A stretch of DNA of 64,000 nucleotides from Roseicyclus sediminis (GTDB lineage: Bacteria; Pseudomonadota; Alphaproteobacteria; Rhodobacterales; Rhodobacteraceae), in NCBI RefSeq assembly GCF_025515305.1, contig NZ_JAOPHT010000002.1, positions 372,001 to 436,000 of the forward strand, in the 5' to 3' direction. This document shows positions 34,491 to 42,653 of this stretch, piece by piece (position 1 is the stretch's first letter; every line of letters begins with the position of its first letter). Under the pieces are notes generated by a model. The model was not told the DNA's origin. It ran no database searches and was given only the letters and a program-made list of their open reading frames with translations. The position numbers and the translations under genes are program-made.

Positions 34491-35165
34491 ATGGCCGACC
34501 TGAAAAGCCGCCTGTACGGTGACGCGCCGCTGATAGCCGTCAATCCCGGTGGGCTTGCCGTTTCCGTCGCCGACGCGCTGGCCGGGCAGGACGATCTGGC
34601 CATCTTCATAGATTGCGAGCGTACGCCCGTGACCGTCTCGGAGGCCGCGATCATGGCCCGCGCAGCACGGGCGAACGGGCTCTTCTCGATCCTGCGCACC
34701 GAAAGCGCCGATGCTGCCATCGTGACGCGCTATCTTGATTGCAGGATCGACGCCATCGTGCTGCCGCAGATGGAAAGCTCCGCCCAATGCGCGGCCGTGC
34801 ACGCGGTGTTGGAAACCCATGCTGCCACCGCGAAACGGACGACCTTCATCGCACAGATCGAGAGCGCCGCAGGCCACGCCGCGCTCGACGAGATCGCGCG
34901 GACGCCGGGCATCGACGCGATCCTGATCGGACCCAATGACCTCGCCGCCTCGATGGGACTGCCGGGACAGCCCCAGCATCCCGACGTGGTGGCGGCGGTC
35001 GACGACATCTCCGCCCGCGTCCGGGGCCACGGCCTCGCCTTCGGCCTGCCCGTCAAGGCCGCCACTGCGAGCGACTGGGCACACCGCGGCGCACGGCTTT
35101 TCTACACGGTGCTCGGGCAGTTTCTGGGTGACGGGCTGAGGCAACTTCGGGAGGCACGGGCTTGA
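34491..35165 (+). CDS. HpcH/HpaI aldolase / citrate-lyase-beta-like protein
   Basis: The 224-residue protein has the TIM-barrel fold of the HpcH/HpaI family. These metal-dependent class II lyases cleave 4-hydroxy-2-oxoacids to pyruvate and an aldehyde. The metal-ligand stretch TFIAQIESAAGHAALDEIA and the downstream AILIGPNDLAASMGLPG (Glu and Asp) are present. Some usual active-site positions differ: where HpaI-type enzymes have D-x-EH and R-V-P the sequence reads IDCERTP and LRTESAD, so the reaction may be unusual. It is the first gene of the operon, overlapping the OsmC start. Confidence 0.82.
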   Translation: MADLKSRLYGDAPLIAVNPGGLAVSVADALAGQDDLAIFIDCERTPVTVSEAAIMARAARANGLFSILRTESADAAIVTRYLDCRIDAIVLPQMESSAQCAAVHAVLETHAATAKRTTFIAQIESAAGHAALDEIARTPGIDAILIGPNDLAASMGLPGQPQHPDVVAAVDDISARVRGHGLAFGLPVKAATASDWAHRGARLFYTVLGQFLGDGLRQLREARA

Positions 35166-35635
35166 AGATCAAGCAAAAGCCCCTGATCCGTGTCTTCGTG
35201 GAGGGCAACTGCCCCACGATGAGCCTGACCGAGGTGCGCACCCGTGGGCACGCTTTCGTGGTGGACGAGCCGCCCTATCGTCACGGGACCGATGTCGGCC
35301 CGACGCCCCTCGAAACCATGCTCGGCGCCCTTGTCGCCTGCACGAACGTGATCGCCCGCCGGATCGCCCATGAACGGGACATCAAGCTGCATTTCCGGAA
35401 AATCGGCTGTGAAGGGATGCTGGATCATCGCGGCATCGACGCCGAGGCGGATGTGCCCGTGCCCTTTCCCGACATCCGGCTGACACTCGAAGCGGAAACC
35501 GACGCAAGCGAGGCGCAACTCGAGTCCCTCAAGGAGGCGCTCGAGCAGCGCTGCCCGATGTCGGTGATCCTGCGCAACGCCGGAAGTCGCCTCTCAACCG
35601 AATGGCAGATCGTACCCACGAAGGAAGCAATGTGA
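35162..35635 (+). CDS. OsmC family protein
   Basis: The 157-residue protein has the OsmC/Ohr fold with both expected redox cysteines: one in ETMLGALVACTNVIARRIA and one in ALEQRCPMSVILRN. OsmC/Ohr enzymes reduce organic hydroperoxides; some stand-alone relatives in catabolic clusters have unknown roles. The start is a TTG at 35162 that overlaps the aldolase stop (TTGA), and the stop shares one base with the next ATG (TGATG), so it is embedded in a tightly coupled operon. Confidence 0.85.
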   Translation: MKIKQKPLIRVFVEGNCPTMSLTEVRTRGHAFVVDEPPYRHGTDVGPTPLETMLGALVACTNVIARRIAHERDIKLHFRKIGCEGMLDHRGIDAEADVPVPFPDIRLTLEAETDASEAQLESLKEALEQRCPMSVILRNAGSRLSTEWQIVPTKEAM

Positions 35636-36528
35636 TGACCTCTTCCCCCACCCTCCCCTCCGATCGCGTGCCGTTTTCCGCGATTGTCGACAGGCCGCCG
35701 ATGGAATTGCCGGGCAAGGCGAAGATCATCGTCTGGACCATCGTGAACCTCGAGGTGTGGGACATCTCCCGTCCGATGGCGCGGCAGGTCATCCCGGCGC
35801 CAACGGGCCAGGTCCTCTTGCCCGACGTGCCGAACTGGTCGTGGCACGAATACGGGATGCGGGTGGGCGTCTGGCGCTTTTTCGACCTCTACAAGCGTCT
35901 GGGCATCAAGCCCACGCTCTCGATCAACGCGCGCGTCGTCGAGGATTACGCCCGCGTCGCGCAGGAGGCCAAGGATGCCGGGTGGGAGTTCATGGGCCAC
36001 GCCTGGGAACAGATGCCGATCCACAAGGTCGAGGACCAGGCGGCTATGATCAACCGCTGCATGGACCGGCTGGAGGAATTCACCGGCAAGCGCCCGGTGG
36101 GCTGGCTCGGGCCGGGCCTGACGCAGACCTACGAGACGCCGGAACTGCTGGCCGAGGCGGGCGTGAAATACATCGGCGACTGGGTCTACGATGACGAGCC
36201 GACGGTCATCAGGACGGACAAGGGGCCGCTGGTGACGCTGCCCTATTCGGTCGAGTTGAACGACATCCCAACGATGATCGTGCAGCATCACGAGTCGGGC
36301 TACTGGCAGCAGAAGTGCTGCGACCAGTTCGACCGTCTCTGGCAGGAGGGCGGAGACCGCCCCCGGATCATGGCGATCGCCATCCATCCCTACATCTCGG
36401 GCCAGCCGCATCGCATCAAGTACCTCGAGGAGGTCTACGCCCACATCAACAGCCACGAGGGCGTGCTCCACTGGAACGGCGAGCAGATCTACGACTGGTA
36501 CAACGGGCAGCATCAGGTGCACGGGTGA
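35635..36528 (+). CDS. NodB-fold polysaccharide-deacetylase-like hydrolase (PuuE/cyclic-imide-hydrolase type), copy 1
   Basis: The 297-residue protein belongs to the polysaccharide deacetylase superfamily but looks like the branch that includes PuuE allantoinase and bacterial cyclic imide hydrolase, not a glycan deacetylase. It has no signal peptide. The canonical metal motifs are altered: the TFDDG strand reads WTIVNLEVWD and the H-[ST]-xx-H loop reads GHAWEQMPIH. Diagnostic stretches are VPNWSWHEYGMRVGVWR, GWLGPGLTQTYETPELL and IAIHPYISGQPHR. The likely reaction is opening of a cyclic amide, imide or ureide in the cytoplasm. It is about the same length as, and clearly paralogous to, the protein at 37220-38107. 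Confidence 0.82.
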   Translation: MTSSPTLPSDRVPFSAIVDRPPMELPGKAKIIVWTIVNLEVWDISRPMARQVIPAPTGQVLLPDVPNWSWHEYGMRVGVWRFFDLYKRLGIKPTLSINARVVEDYARVAQEAKDAGWEFMGHAWEQMPIHKVEDQAAMINRCMDRLEEFTGKRPVGWLGPGLTQTYETPELLAEAGVKYIGDWVYDDEPTVIRTDKGPLVTLPYSVELNDIPTMIVQHHESGYWQQKCCDQFDRLWQEGGDRPRIMAIAIHPYISGQPHRIKYLEEVYAHINSHEGVLHWNGEQIYDWYNGQHQVHG

Positions 36529-37223
36529 GCGACTTCGTCTTCACTCCGCCGGCGCAGGTCAGCCTGGCGATCTCCGGGACCACGGCGCGGTTTCCGGTGC
36601 GCAGGGTCTATTGCGTGGGCCGCAACTACGAGAAGCACGTCCTCGAAATGAACGAGGGGGCGGACCTGCGCGACCCGCCCTTCTTCTTCCAGAAACCCGC
36701 CGATGCGGTGGTGGAGGATGGGGCGACCGTCCCGTTTCCGCCGATGACGGAAGACCTGCAGCACGAAGTGGAACTCGTCGCCTGCATCGGAACGGGCGGC
36801 GCGAACATCGCGGTGGCCGACGCCCTGGACCACGTCGCCTACTACGCCGTCGGGATCGACCTGACCCGCAGGGACCTGCAATTTCGCGCCCGCGAGAAAA
36901 GCTGGCCCTGGGAGATGGGCAAGTCCTTCGACCATTCCGCGCCGATCGGCGTCCTCACGCCGGTGTCGGAGGCGGGGCACGGGGTGCGCGGCATCAGCCT
37001 GTCGGTGAACGGCACGGAGCGCCAGAACTCCGACACGGCGCACATGACGTGGTCCGTGGCCGAGGTCGTCTCGCGCTTGTCCGAACAGTACCGCCTGGAA
37101 CCCGGCGACATCATCATGACCGGAACGCCCGAGGGCGTGGGCGTGATCGGGCCGGGCGACGTGGTCGTGGCCAGGGCCGACGGCCTTCCCCCCCTGAGCA
37201 TCACGATCGGAGGTCGCGCATGA
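36525..37223 (+). CDS. Fumarylacetoacetate hydrolase family protein (fumarylpyruvate hydrolase-like)
   Basis: The 232-residue protein is an FAH-superfamily enzyme of the short acylpyruvate hydrolase type. Key stretches are VRRVYCVGRNYEKHVLEM, DPPFFFQKPADAVV, DLQHEVELVACIG (metal Glu pair), YYAVGIDLTRRDLQ, FDHSAPIGVLTP and PGDIIMTGTPEGVGVI. Size and motifs resemble fumarylpyruvate hydrolase of gentisate-type pathways, which splits an acylpyruvate into pyruvate and a dicarboxylate. It starts with GTG overlapping the preceding stop (GTGA) and ends in an ATGA overlap, so it is sandwiched between the two NodB-type genes. Confidence 0.9.
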   Translation: MSDFVFTPPAQVSLAISGTTARFPVRRVYCVGRNYEKHVLEMNEGADLRDPPFFFQKPADAVVEDGATVPFPPMTEDLQHEVELVACIGTGGANIAVADALDHVAYYAVGIDLTRRDLQFRAREKSWPWEMGKSFDHSAPIGVLTPVSEAGHGVRGISLSVNGTERQNSDTAHMTWSVAEVVSRLSEQYRLEPGDIIMTGTPEGVGVIGPGDVVVARADGLPPLSITIGGRA

Positions 37224-38107
37224 CACGCCTTCTGCCCAATCAGCGCCTCGCGTATTCGCCGATATCGCAGCGCCCGCCCCTGTCCCTGCCCGACGGAAAA
37301 CGCCTTGCCGTGTGGGTGATCGTCAACATCGAGGAATGGGACCCCGAGCGGACGATGCCGCGCACCGTGCTGACGCCCCCCGCGGGCGGCTCGCCGACAC
37401 CGGACGTGCCCAACTGGGCGTGGCACGAATACGGGAACCGCGTGGGGTTCTGGCGTCTTCTCGAGATCTTCGACGACTACAAGATACCCGCCGCGCTCGC
37501 GATCAACGGGTCGGCCATCACCACCTATGAGCCGATCTCGCGCGCCGCGAAGGATCGCGACTGGGAGTTCATCGGCCACGGCTTCACCCAGCTCAACATG
37601 CAGAAGGTCGAGGACGAGCCGGAAGACATCCGCAAGACCACCGAGGCGATCGAGACCTATACCGGCAAGAAGCCGCGCGGCTGGCTCGGCCCGGGCCTCA
37701 CCGAGACCTGGGAAACGCCCGAGCACCTCGTGGACGCCGGCTACGACTATGTCTGCGACTGGGTGCTGGACGATCAGCCGGTCGATCTGAAGACGGCCAA
37801 CGGCAGCATAACGAACGTGCCCTACACGCAGGAATGCAACGACGTGGCGATGATGCTGATCCAGCATCATCCGGCGCGCGAATACCGCGACCGCGCCATC
37901 GACCAGGCCGAGCAACTGCTCCATGACGCGCAGGGCTCCGCCCGCGTCATGGCCCTCGTGCTGCACCCCTACATCATGGGTGCGCCACACCGCTGCCGGT
38001 ACTTCCGCGAGGTGATCGAACATCTCTCATCGCGCGAAGGCGTGATGTTCACGACCGGTGGCGCGATCTGCGACTGGCACAAAGCCGCAAACCCCGAAAA
38101 AACCTAA
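37220..38107 (+). CDS. NodB-fold polysaccharide-deacetylase-like hydrolase (PuuE/cyclic-imide-hydrolase type), copy 2
   Basis: The 295-residue protein is a paralogue of the one encoded at 35635-36528, with matching stretches VPNWAWHEYGNRVGFWR, GWLGPGLTETWETPEHL and LVLHPYIMGAPHR. The first metal-motif strand reads WVIVNIEEWDPE and the second loop GHGFTQLNMQ, so it lacks even the second histidine kept in copy 1. The two copies have therefore diverged at the active site and may act on different ring intermediates or as a heteromer. No signal peptide is present. The gene starts in an ATGA overlap and is followed by the TRAP transporter genes after 47 bases. Confidence 0.82.
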   Translation: MTRLLPNQRLAYSPISQRPPLSLPDGKRLAVWVIVNIEEWDPERTMPRTVLTPPAGGSPTPDVPNWAWHEYGNRVGFWRLLEIFDDYKIPAALAINGSAITTYEPISRAAKDRDWEFIGHGFTQLNMQKVEDEPEDIRKTTEAIETYTGKKPRGWLGPGLTETWETPEHLVDAGYDYVCDWVLDDQPVDLKTANGSITNVPYTQECNDVAMMLIQHHPAREYRDRAIDQAEQLLHDAQGSARVMALVLHPYIMGAPHRCRYFREVIEHLSSREGVMFTTGGAICDWHKAANPEKT

Positions 38108-38154
38108 CCCAGCTGGGCCCGACCGGGCCGCACTATCAACAGGAGAGCACGACA

Positions 38155-39168
38155 ATGATGTTCAAGACTGCCCTACAATTGACAGTCGCCGCGGGTGCGG
38201 TGGTGGCCCAACTTGCCACCGCGACCGTCGTCCAGGCCCAGACCTTCAACCTGAAGATCGCGCATCTTCTGCCGCCCGGCGACCCGCGCGACCTCGGCGC
38301 GCAGCGGATCGAGGAACTCCTCGAAGCCGACGCGCGCTGCGACATCGACGTGCAGGTCTTCCCGTCGGGCCAACTCGGCGGCTTCACCGAGATCAACGAA
38401 GGGGTCCAGTTCGGCTCCATCGAGATGAGCATCCAGCCGGCGGCCTACATGGCGCCGATCAACATCACCTCGGCGATCCTCGACTTCCCGTTCTTCTGGC
38501 CCACGGACACGGAACAGCTTCTGGCGCTCCACCATGGTCCGGCAGCCGACATGCTGGCCGAGTCCTTCACCCCCTACAACATGGTGATGCTCGACATCTG
38601 GCATACCGGCTTCATGCAGTGGACCGGTAACGAGCCGATGAACACGCTCGACGCCTACCAGGACCGGATCGCCCGCGTGATGCCGTCCGAACTGATGACC
38701 GAGCGCCAGGTGCTGTTCGGTCTGAACCCGGTCACCATGCCGTTCTCCGAGACCTACAGCGCGCTGCAGAACGGCGCGATCGCGGCACAGGAAAACCCGA
38801 TCCCGACCACCTTCAACATGCGCTTCCACGAGGTTCAGGACTACCTGACCCTCACCTCGCACGGCACGCTTGACCAGTACGTCACGGTCAACAAGCCCTG
38901 GTGGGACGGCCTGACCGACGATTGCCGCACCGCGATCACCGAGGCGGTGGCAGAAGGCAACCGCGTCTGTCTCGAAGAGACCCAGCGCCAGGAAGTCGCG
39001 GCCCTTGCCGCGATGCGCGAAGCCGGAGTGACGGTCGTCGAACTGACCGAGGAAGAGCGTGCCGCGATGCGTGACGCGACCCTTCCCGGCATCCGCGACT
39101 GGTATCTCGCCCGCACCGGCGCCGAAGGCCAGGCCATCTACGACGCCTTCGTCGCAGAGATGCAGTAA
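38155..39168 (+). CDS. TRAP transporter substrate-binding protein (DctP family)
   Basis: The 337-residue periplasmic protein has a signal peptide (hydrophobic core at residues about 8-22, cleavage after VVQA) and the DctP fold. The conserved ligand-arginine region reads DRIARVMPSELMTE, followed by PVTMPFSETYSALQNGAIAA and QENPIPT, typical of the family. A strong AGGAGAG site precedes ATG 38155. It delivers a carboxylate-like ligand to the DctQM membrane subunits. Its place after two imide-hydrolase-like genes suggests it imports the substrate of that pathway. Confidence 0.93.
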   Translation: MMFKTALQLTVAAGAVVAQLATATVVQAQTFNLKIAHLLPPGDPRDLGAQRIEELLEADARCDIDVQVFPSGQLGGFTEINEGVQFGSIEMSIQPAAYMAPINITSAILDFPFFWPTDTEQLLALHHGPAADMLAESFTPYNMVMLDIWHTGFMQWTGNEPMNTLDAYQDRIARVMPSELMTERQVLFGLNPVTMPFSETYSALQNGAIAAQENPIPTTFNMRFHEVQDYLTLTSHGTLDQYVTVNKPWWDGLTDDCRTAITEAVAEGNRVCLEETQRQEVAALAAMREAGVTVVELTEEERAAMRDATLPGIRDWYLARTGAEGQAIYDAFVAEMQ

Positions 39169-39176
39169 CCCGGATC

Positions 39177-39205
39177 GGGACCGCCCCTGACCAGGGGGCG
39201 GTCCC
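39177..39205 (+). terminator. GC hairpin between dctP-like and dctQ-like genes
   Basis: GGGACCGCCCC (39177-39187) pairs perfectly with GGGGCGGTCCC (39195-39205), an 11-base stem with a 7-base loop, starting 9 bases after the dctP-like stop. A pyrimidine-rich TTCCCCTTTC follows. It probably attenuates or processes the transcript so that more binding protein than membrane subunit is made. Confidence 0.65.
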
Positions 39206-39232
39206 TTCCCCTTTCGACATGGAGGACCTGCC

Positions 39233-39802
39233 GTGATCGGCCACCTCGCCAGCCGGGCGCTCGACGCCATCGACAAGCTGATCGATGGCTTTTCCGCCGT
39301 GGCCCTCATACTGGTCACCGCCATCGTCTTCCTGAACGCCGTCGGGCGCTACTTCCTCTCGTTCAACCTGATGGGAGCGGAAGAGGCCTCGCGGCTCCTC
39401 ATGGTCTACATGTGCTTTCTCGGGGCCTACACACTGCTGCGCCGGGGCGGACATGTCAGCGTCGACGTCGTGACGCTACTGGCCTCGCCGCAGGTCGTGC
39501 GCATCATGCGCGGGCTCGTGGGCCTGGTCATCATTCTGGTCATGGGCTTCCTGGCCTGGACCAGCTGGGAGCTCGTCGCGTTCTCCGCGGGGACCGGCCA
39601 GCGCAGCACCACCCTGCCCGTCCCGCGCTACCTGTTCTTCCTGCCGGCCGCGATCGGCGCGACCCTGTCCACGATCGCCGGCATCGAAATCGTCATCCGC
39701 GCGATCACCAATACGCTTCGGCCGCTTCCCAATGCCGTGCTGGCAGAAGCCGAAGCCGCCGCAGACGACATCGAAACCTCCGCCGAACAAACGAAAGGCT
39801 GA
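39233..39802 (+). CDS. TRAP transporter small permease (DctQ family)
   Basis: The 189-residue protein has four predicted membrane helices with the DctQ pattern VFLNAVGRYFLSFNLMGAEE followed by ASRLLMVYMCFLGAYTLLRR. It starts at a GTG with a good GGAGGACC site and ends 3 bases before the DctM gene. It carries a charged C-terminal tail. It forms the membrane complex with DctM. Confidence 0.92.
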   Translation: MIGHLASRALDAIDKLIDGFSAVALILVTAIVFLNAVGRYFLSFNLMGAEEASRLLMVYMCFLGAYTLLRRGGHVSVDVVTLLASPQVVRIMRGLVGLVIILVMGFLAWTSWELVAFSAGTGQRSTTLPVPRYLFFLPAAIGATLSTIAGIEIVIRAITNTLRPLPNAVLAEAEAAADDIETSAEQTKG

Positions 39803-39805
39803 GCG

Positions 39806-41068
39806 ATGCCAGCGGTCATCTTTTCCATCATCGCGTTCGGACTGCTGATACTTGCGGCACCGATCTTCCTGGCGATCATCACCGCCACCTTCATCAGCTT
39901 CGACCTCTTCGCGCCGCCGATCCCGTCCATGGTTCTGCCGCAGCGCATGATCGATGGCGTGAACCGCTTTGCCCTCGTGGCCATTCCGCTGTTCATCTTC
40001 GCCGCCGACGTGATCTCGCGCGGGCAGATCGGCAAGCGGCTGGTGGCCCTTACCGAGGCCACGATGGGCCATATCACCGGCGGCGTCGCGATCGCCACGG
40101 CGGGCGCCTGCGCGATCTTCGGCGCGATGTCGGGGATCGGGCCCGCCGCGGTGGTGTCGATCGGGCCCATCGTCTACCCGTCGCTGGTTCAGCAGGGCTA
40201 CAGCAAGGGCTTCGCCGTGGGATTGATCCTGTCGGCCTCGACCATCGCCATGCTGATCCCCCCCGGCATCGCGATGATCCTCTACTCGATCGAAACCAAC
40301 AACTCGGTCGGCGCGATGTTCATCGCGGGCCTGAGCACGGGGATACTCCTCACCCTCGTTCTCGCCCTCTATTCCTACGCCTACGCCAAGGTCAAAGGGA
40401 TCGGCCGCGCGCCCAAGGTTTCCTGGGCCGGGCGGATGCGCGCGTTGCGCCGCGCGGGCTGGGCGCTTGGCTTGCCGGTGATCGTGCTGGGCGGCATCTA
40501 TTCGGGTGCCGCGACCCCGACGGAGGCCGCCGCCTTCGCCTGCGTCTACGCCATCTTCGTCGAAACGCTGATCTACCGTCAGCTGCGCGTCCGGGACCTC
40601 TTCAAGGTATCGGCCGCGTCCGCGCAGACCATCGCCGTTCTTCTGATCCTGATCGCGTCCGGCACGGTGATGACCTACTTCATGACGCTGATGCAGTATC
40701 CCGCGCAGATCAGCCAGGCGATCGGCGGGTTCCCCCCGGTGATGCTGCTGGCGATGATCAACGTCTCGTTCCTGATCGCGGGCATGTTCATCGATCCGAA
40801 CTCGGCCATCATCGTGCTGGCCCCGCTCATCTACCAGTCAGCGATGAGCGCGGGGATCGACCCGATCCACCTGGGGGCGGTGATCGTCGTGAACGTCGCG
40901 ATCGGCATGGTGACGCCGCCCTTCGGCCTGAACCTCTTCATCGGGATGACGACCTTCCGTATCGGCTATTTCGATGCCGTGAAGGGCGTCATGCCCTTCG
41001 TGCTGCTGATGATCGTGGTGCTTCTGCTGGTGACATACATCCCCGGCATCGCGCTCTTCCTCCTCTGA
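39806..41068 (+). CDS. TRAP transporter large permease (DctM family)
   Basis: This 420-residue, 12-helix inner-membrane protein is the TRAP transporter translocation subunit. It has the DctM hallmarks AGACAIFGAMSGIGPAAVVS, SASTIAMLIPPGIAMILYSI and VTPPFGLNLFIGM. It completes a canonical P-Q-M TRAP set and is followed 14 bases later by a very short gene coupled to an amidase. Confidence 0.94.
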   Translation: MPAVIFSIIAFGLLILAAPIFLAIITATFISFDLFAPPIPSMVLPQRMIDGVNRFALVAIPLFIFAADVISRGQIGKRLVALTEATMGHITGGVAIATAGACAIFGAMSGIGPAAVVSIGPIVYPSLVQQGYSKGFAVGLILSASTIAMLIPPGIAMILYSIETNNSVGAMFIAGLSTGILLTLVLALYSYAYAKVKGIGRAPKVSWAGRMRALRRAGWALGLPVIVLGGIYSGAATPTEAAAFACVYAIFVETLIYRQLRVRDLFKVSAASAQTIAVLLILIASGTVMTYFMTLMQYPAQISQAIGGFPPVMLLAMINVSFLIAGMFIDPNSAIIVLAPLIYQSAMSAGIDPIHLGAVIVVNVAIGMVTPPFGLNLFIGMTTFRIGYFDAVKGVMPFVLLMIVVLLLVTYIPGIALFLL

Positions 41069-41082
41069 CATCCGGGACCGAC

Positions 41083-41253
41083 ATGACCGAAACACGCACG
41101 CCTCCTGCCACGGATGCCGTATTCCAGCGCCACGCGGGGCTGATCGCGGCGACCGAAAGCGCGGTGGACGCCCTGCCGGCGCTGTCGCCGGACGCCTCGC
41201 CGCAGAGTTTTCCGGCGCTCAAGGCCTCCGAACGCCCCGGGGCATCGGAATGA
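41083..41253 (+). CDS. 56-residue protein coupled to the amidase, possible AtzG/GatC-like partner
   Basis: This small frame starts at ATG 41083, 14 bases after the dctM-like stop, and its TGA overlaps the amidase ATG (ATGA). It encodes 56 residues beginning MTETRTPPATDAVFQRHAGL, with one short helix-like part and a Pro/Ser/Ala-rich tail. I do not recognise a family from sequence. The arrangement, a tiny gene directly ahead of an amidase-signature gene, is that of AtzG-AtzE and GatC-GatA, where the small chain wraps the amidase. That is inference from context only. Confidence 0.55.
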   Translation: MTETRTPPATDAVFQRHAGLIAATESAVDALPALSPDASPQSFPALKASERPGASE

Positions 41254-42653
41254 GCGGCCTGGTCGAAACCGCCGACGCGATCCGCCGCGGCGAGACCACC
41301 GCCGAGGCCGAAACGCGCGCAGCCTTCGCGCGGCTCGAGGCCGCCGGACGTTCGTTCAATGCGGTGGCGGCGCTGGACCTCGACGCCGCGCTGGAACAGG
41401 CCGGCGCGGTCGACAAGGCGCGCGCGGCGGGCGAGACGCTTGGCCCGCTGGCCGGTGTGCCGATGGCGCACAAGGACCTCTTCTATCGCAGCGGACGCGC
41501 CTGCCATTGCGGCAGCAAGATCCGCGCGGGCTTCGTGCCCGACACGACGTCCACCGCGCTGTCCCGGCTCGACGCCGCGGGTGCCGTGGACCTCGGCACG
41601 TTGCACATGGCGGAATTCGCGCTCAGCCCCACGGGCTACAACGAGCATTTCGGGCATGGCCGGAACCCCTGGAACCCCGCCCATATCTGCGGCGGGTCAT
41701 CCTCGGGATCGGGCATCGCGGTCGCGGCGCGGGCGGTGCCTGCCTCGCTCGGGACCGACACCGGCGGCTCGGTGCGCCATCCGGCGGCGGCCTGCGGCCT
41801 GACCGGCGTGAAACCGACCCATGGCTGTGTGAGCCTCGCGGGCGCGATGCCCCTGTCGGCGACCCTCGACACGGTCGGCGTTCTGACCTGCAGCGCGCGG
41901 GACGCGGCGCGGGTCATGGATGTCGTCTCCGGCGAGGATCCGGCCGACCCGACGACCGCCTGGGCGCCGTCGCTGTCCCACGAGGCCGCCCTGACCGGAG
42001 ACATCGGCGGCCTGACCATCGCGCGCCCGCGCGGTTATTACGACGACGAGCTGTCCACCGAAGTCGAAACCGCCCTGAACGAAGCCTTCGGCTGTCTCGT
42101 CGGTGCGGGCGCGAGCGGCATCGAGACACGCGCCCCCGATATGGTCGGGGTCAACGCCTTCGCCCATCTGGTCGTCGCGGTCGAGGCCGCCACCCTGCAC
42201 CGGCGCTGGATCGAGGAACGCCCCGATGACTACGCCGATCAGGTCCGGGCGCGGATCGAGCCGGGTCTGTTCTACGGGGCGACCCATTACCTCGAAGCGC
42301 TGATGCGGCGCGGAGCGATGGCCCGGGACTGGCTGGACGCCGTGCTGGGAGAGGCCGACGCGGCGATATTGCCCGCCTTTCCCGTGGCCGTGCCCACGAT
42401 AGCCGACACCACCGAAGGCGGCGCCGAAGCCGTGGCCGCGACCATCGGCAAGCTCACGCGCAACACGCGCGGGATCAACTACCTTGGGCTGCCCGCCGTG
42501 GCGATACCGGTCGGATTTTCGGCCAGCGGCCTGCCCATCGCCTGCCAGATCGTGGGCAGACCCTGGAGCGAACCCCTGCTCCTGCGCATCGCGGACGCGT
42601 TTCAGCGCATGACCGATTTTCACAGGCGGACACCGCCGGAGGCCGTTGCATGA
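41250..42653 (+). CDS. Amidase signature (AS) family hydrolase (AtzE/GatA-like)
   Basis: The 467-residue protein is an AS-family amidase with the lysine in PMAHKDLFYR (about K76), the serine run CGGSSSGSGIAVAARA and the nucleophile region LGTDTGGSVRHPAAACG. Length and the early position of the lysine resemble AtzE/GatA-type enzymes. In this operon it could hydrolyse the half-amide produced by a cyclic imide hydrolase, releasing ammonia. Start and stop both overlap their neighbours by 4 bases. Confidence 0.92.
   Translation: MSGLVETADAIRRGETTAEAETRAAFARLEAAGRSFNAVAALDLDAALEQAGAVDKARAAGETLGPLAGVPMAHKDLFYRSGRACHCGSKIRAGFVPDTTSTALSRLDAAGAVDLGTLHMAEFALSPTGYNEHFGHGRNPWNPAHICGGSSSGSGIAVAARAVPASLGTDTGGSVRHPAAACGLTGVKPTHGCVSLAGAMPLSATLDTVGVLTCSARDAARVMDVVSGEDPADPTTAWAPSLSHEAALTGDIGGLTIARPRGYYDDELSTEVETALNEAFGCLVGAGASGIETRAPDMVGVNAFAHLVVAVEAATLHRRWIEERPDDYADQVRARIEPGLFYGATHYLEALMRRGAMARDWLDAVLGEADAAILPAFPVAVPTIADTTEGGAEAVAATIGKLTRNTRGINYLGLPAVAIPVGFSASGLPIACQIVGRPWSEPLLLRIADAFQRMTDFHRRTPPEAVA

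Noticed and set aside
35635-38107. Idea that the two NodB proteins are cell-wall or chitin deacetylases
   Set aside because: They have no signal peptide, lack the canonical metal motifs, and are embedded with cytoplasmic catabolic enzymes.
39412-41082. Open frame upstream of the 56-residue gene running through dctQ and dctM
   Set aside because: It is a shadow of the two TRAP genes; only the last 56 codons after 41083 lie outside them and have a sensible start and stop.
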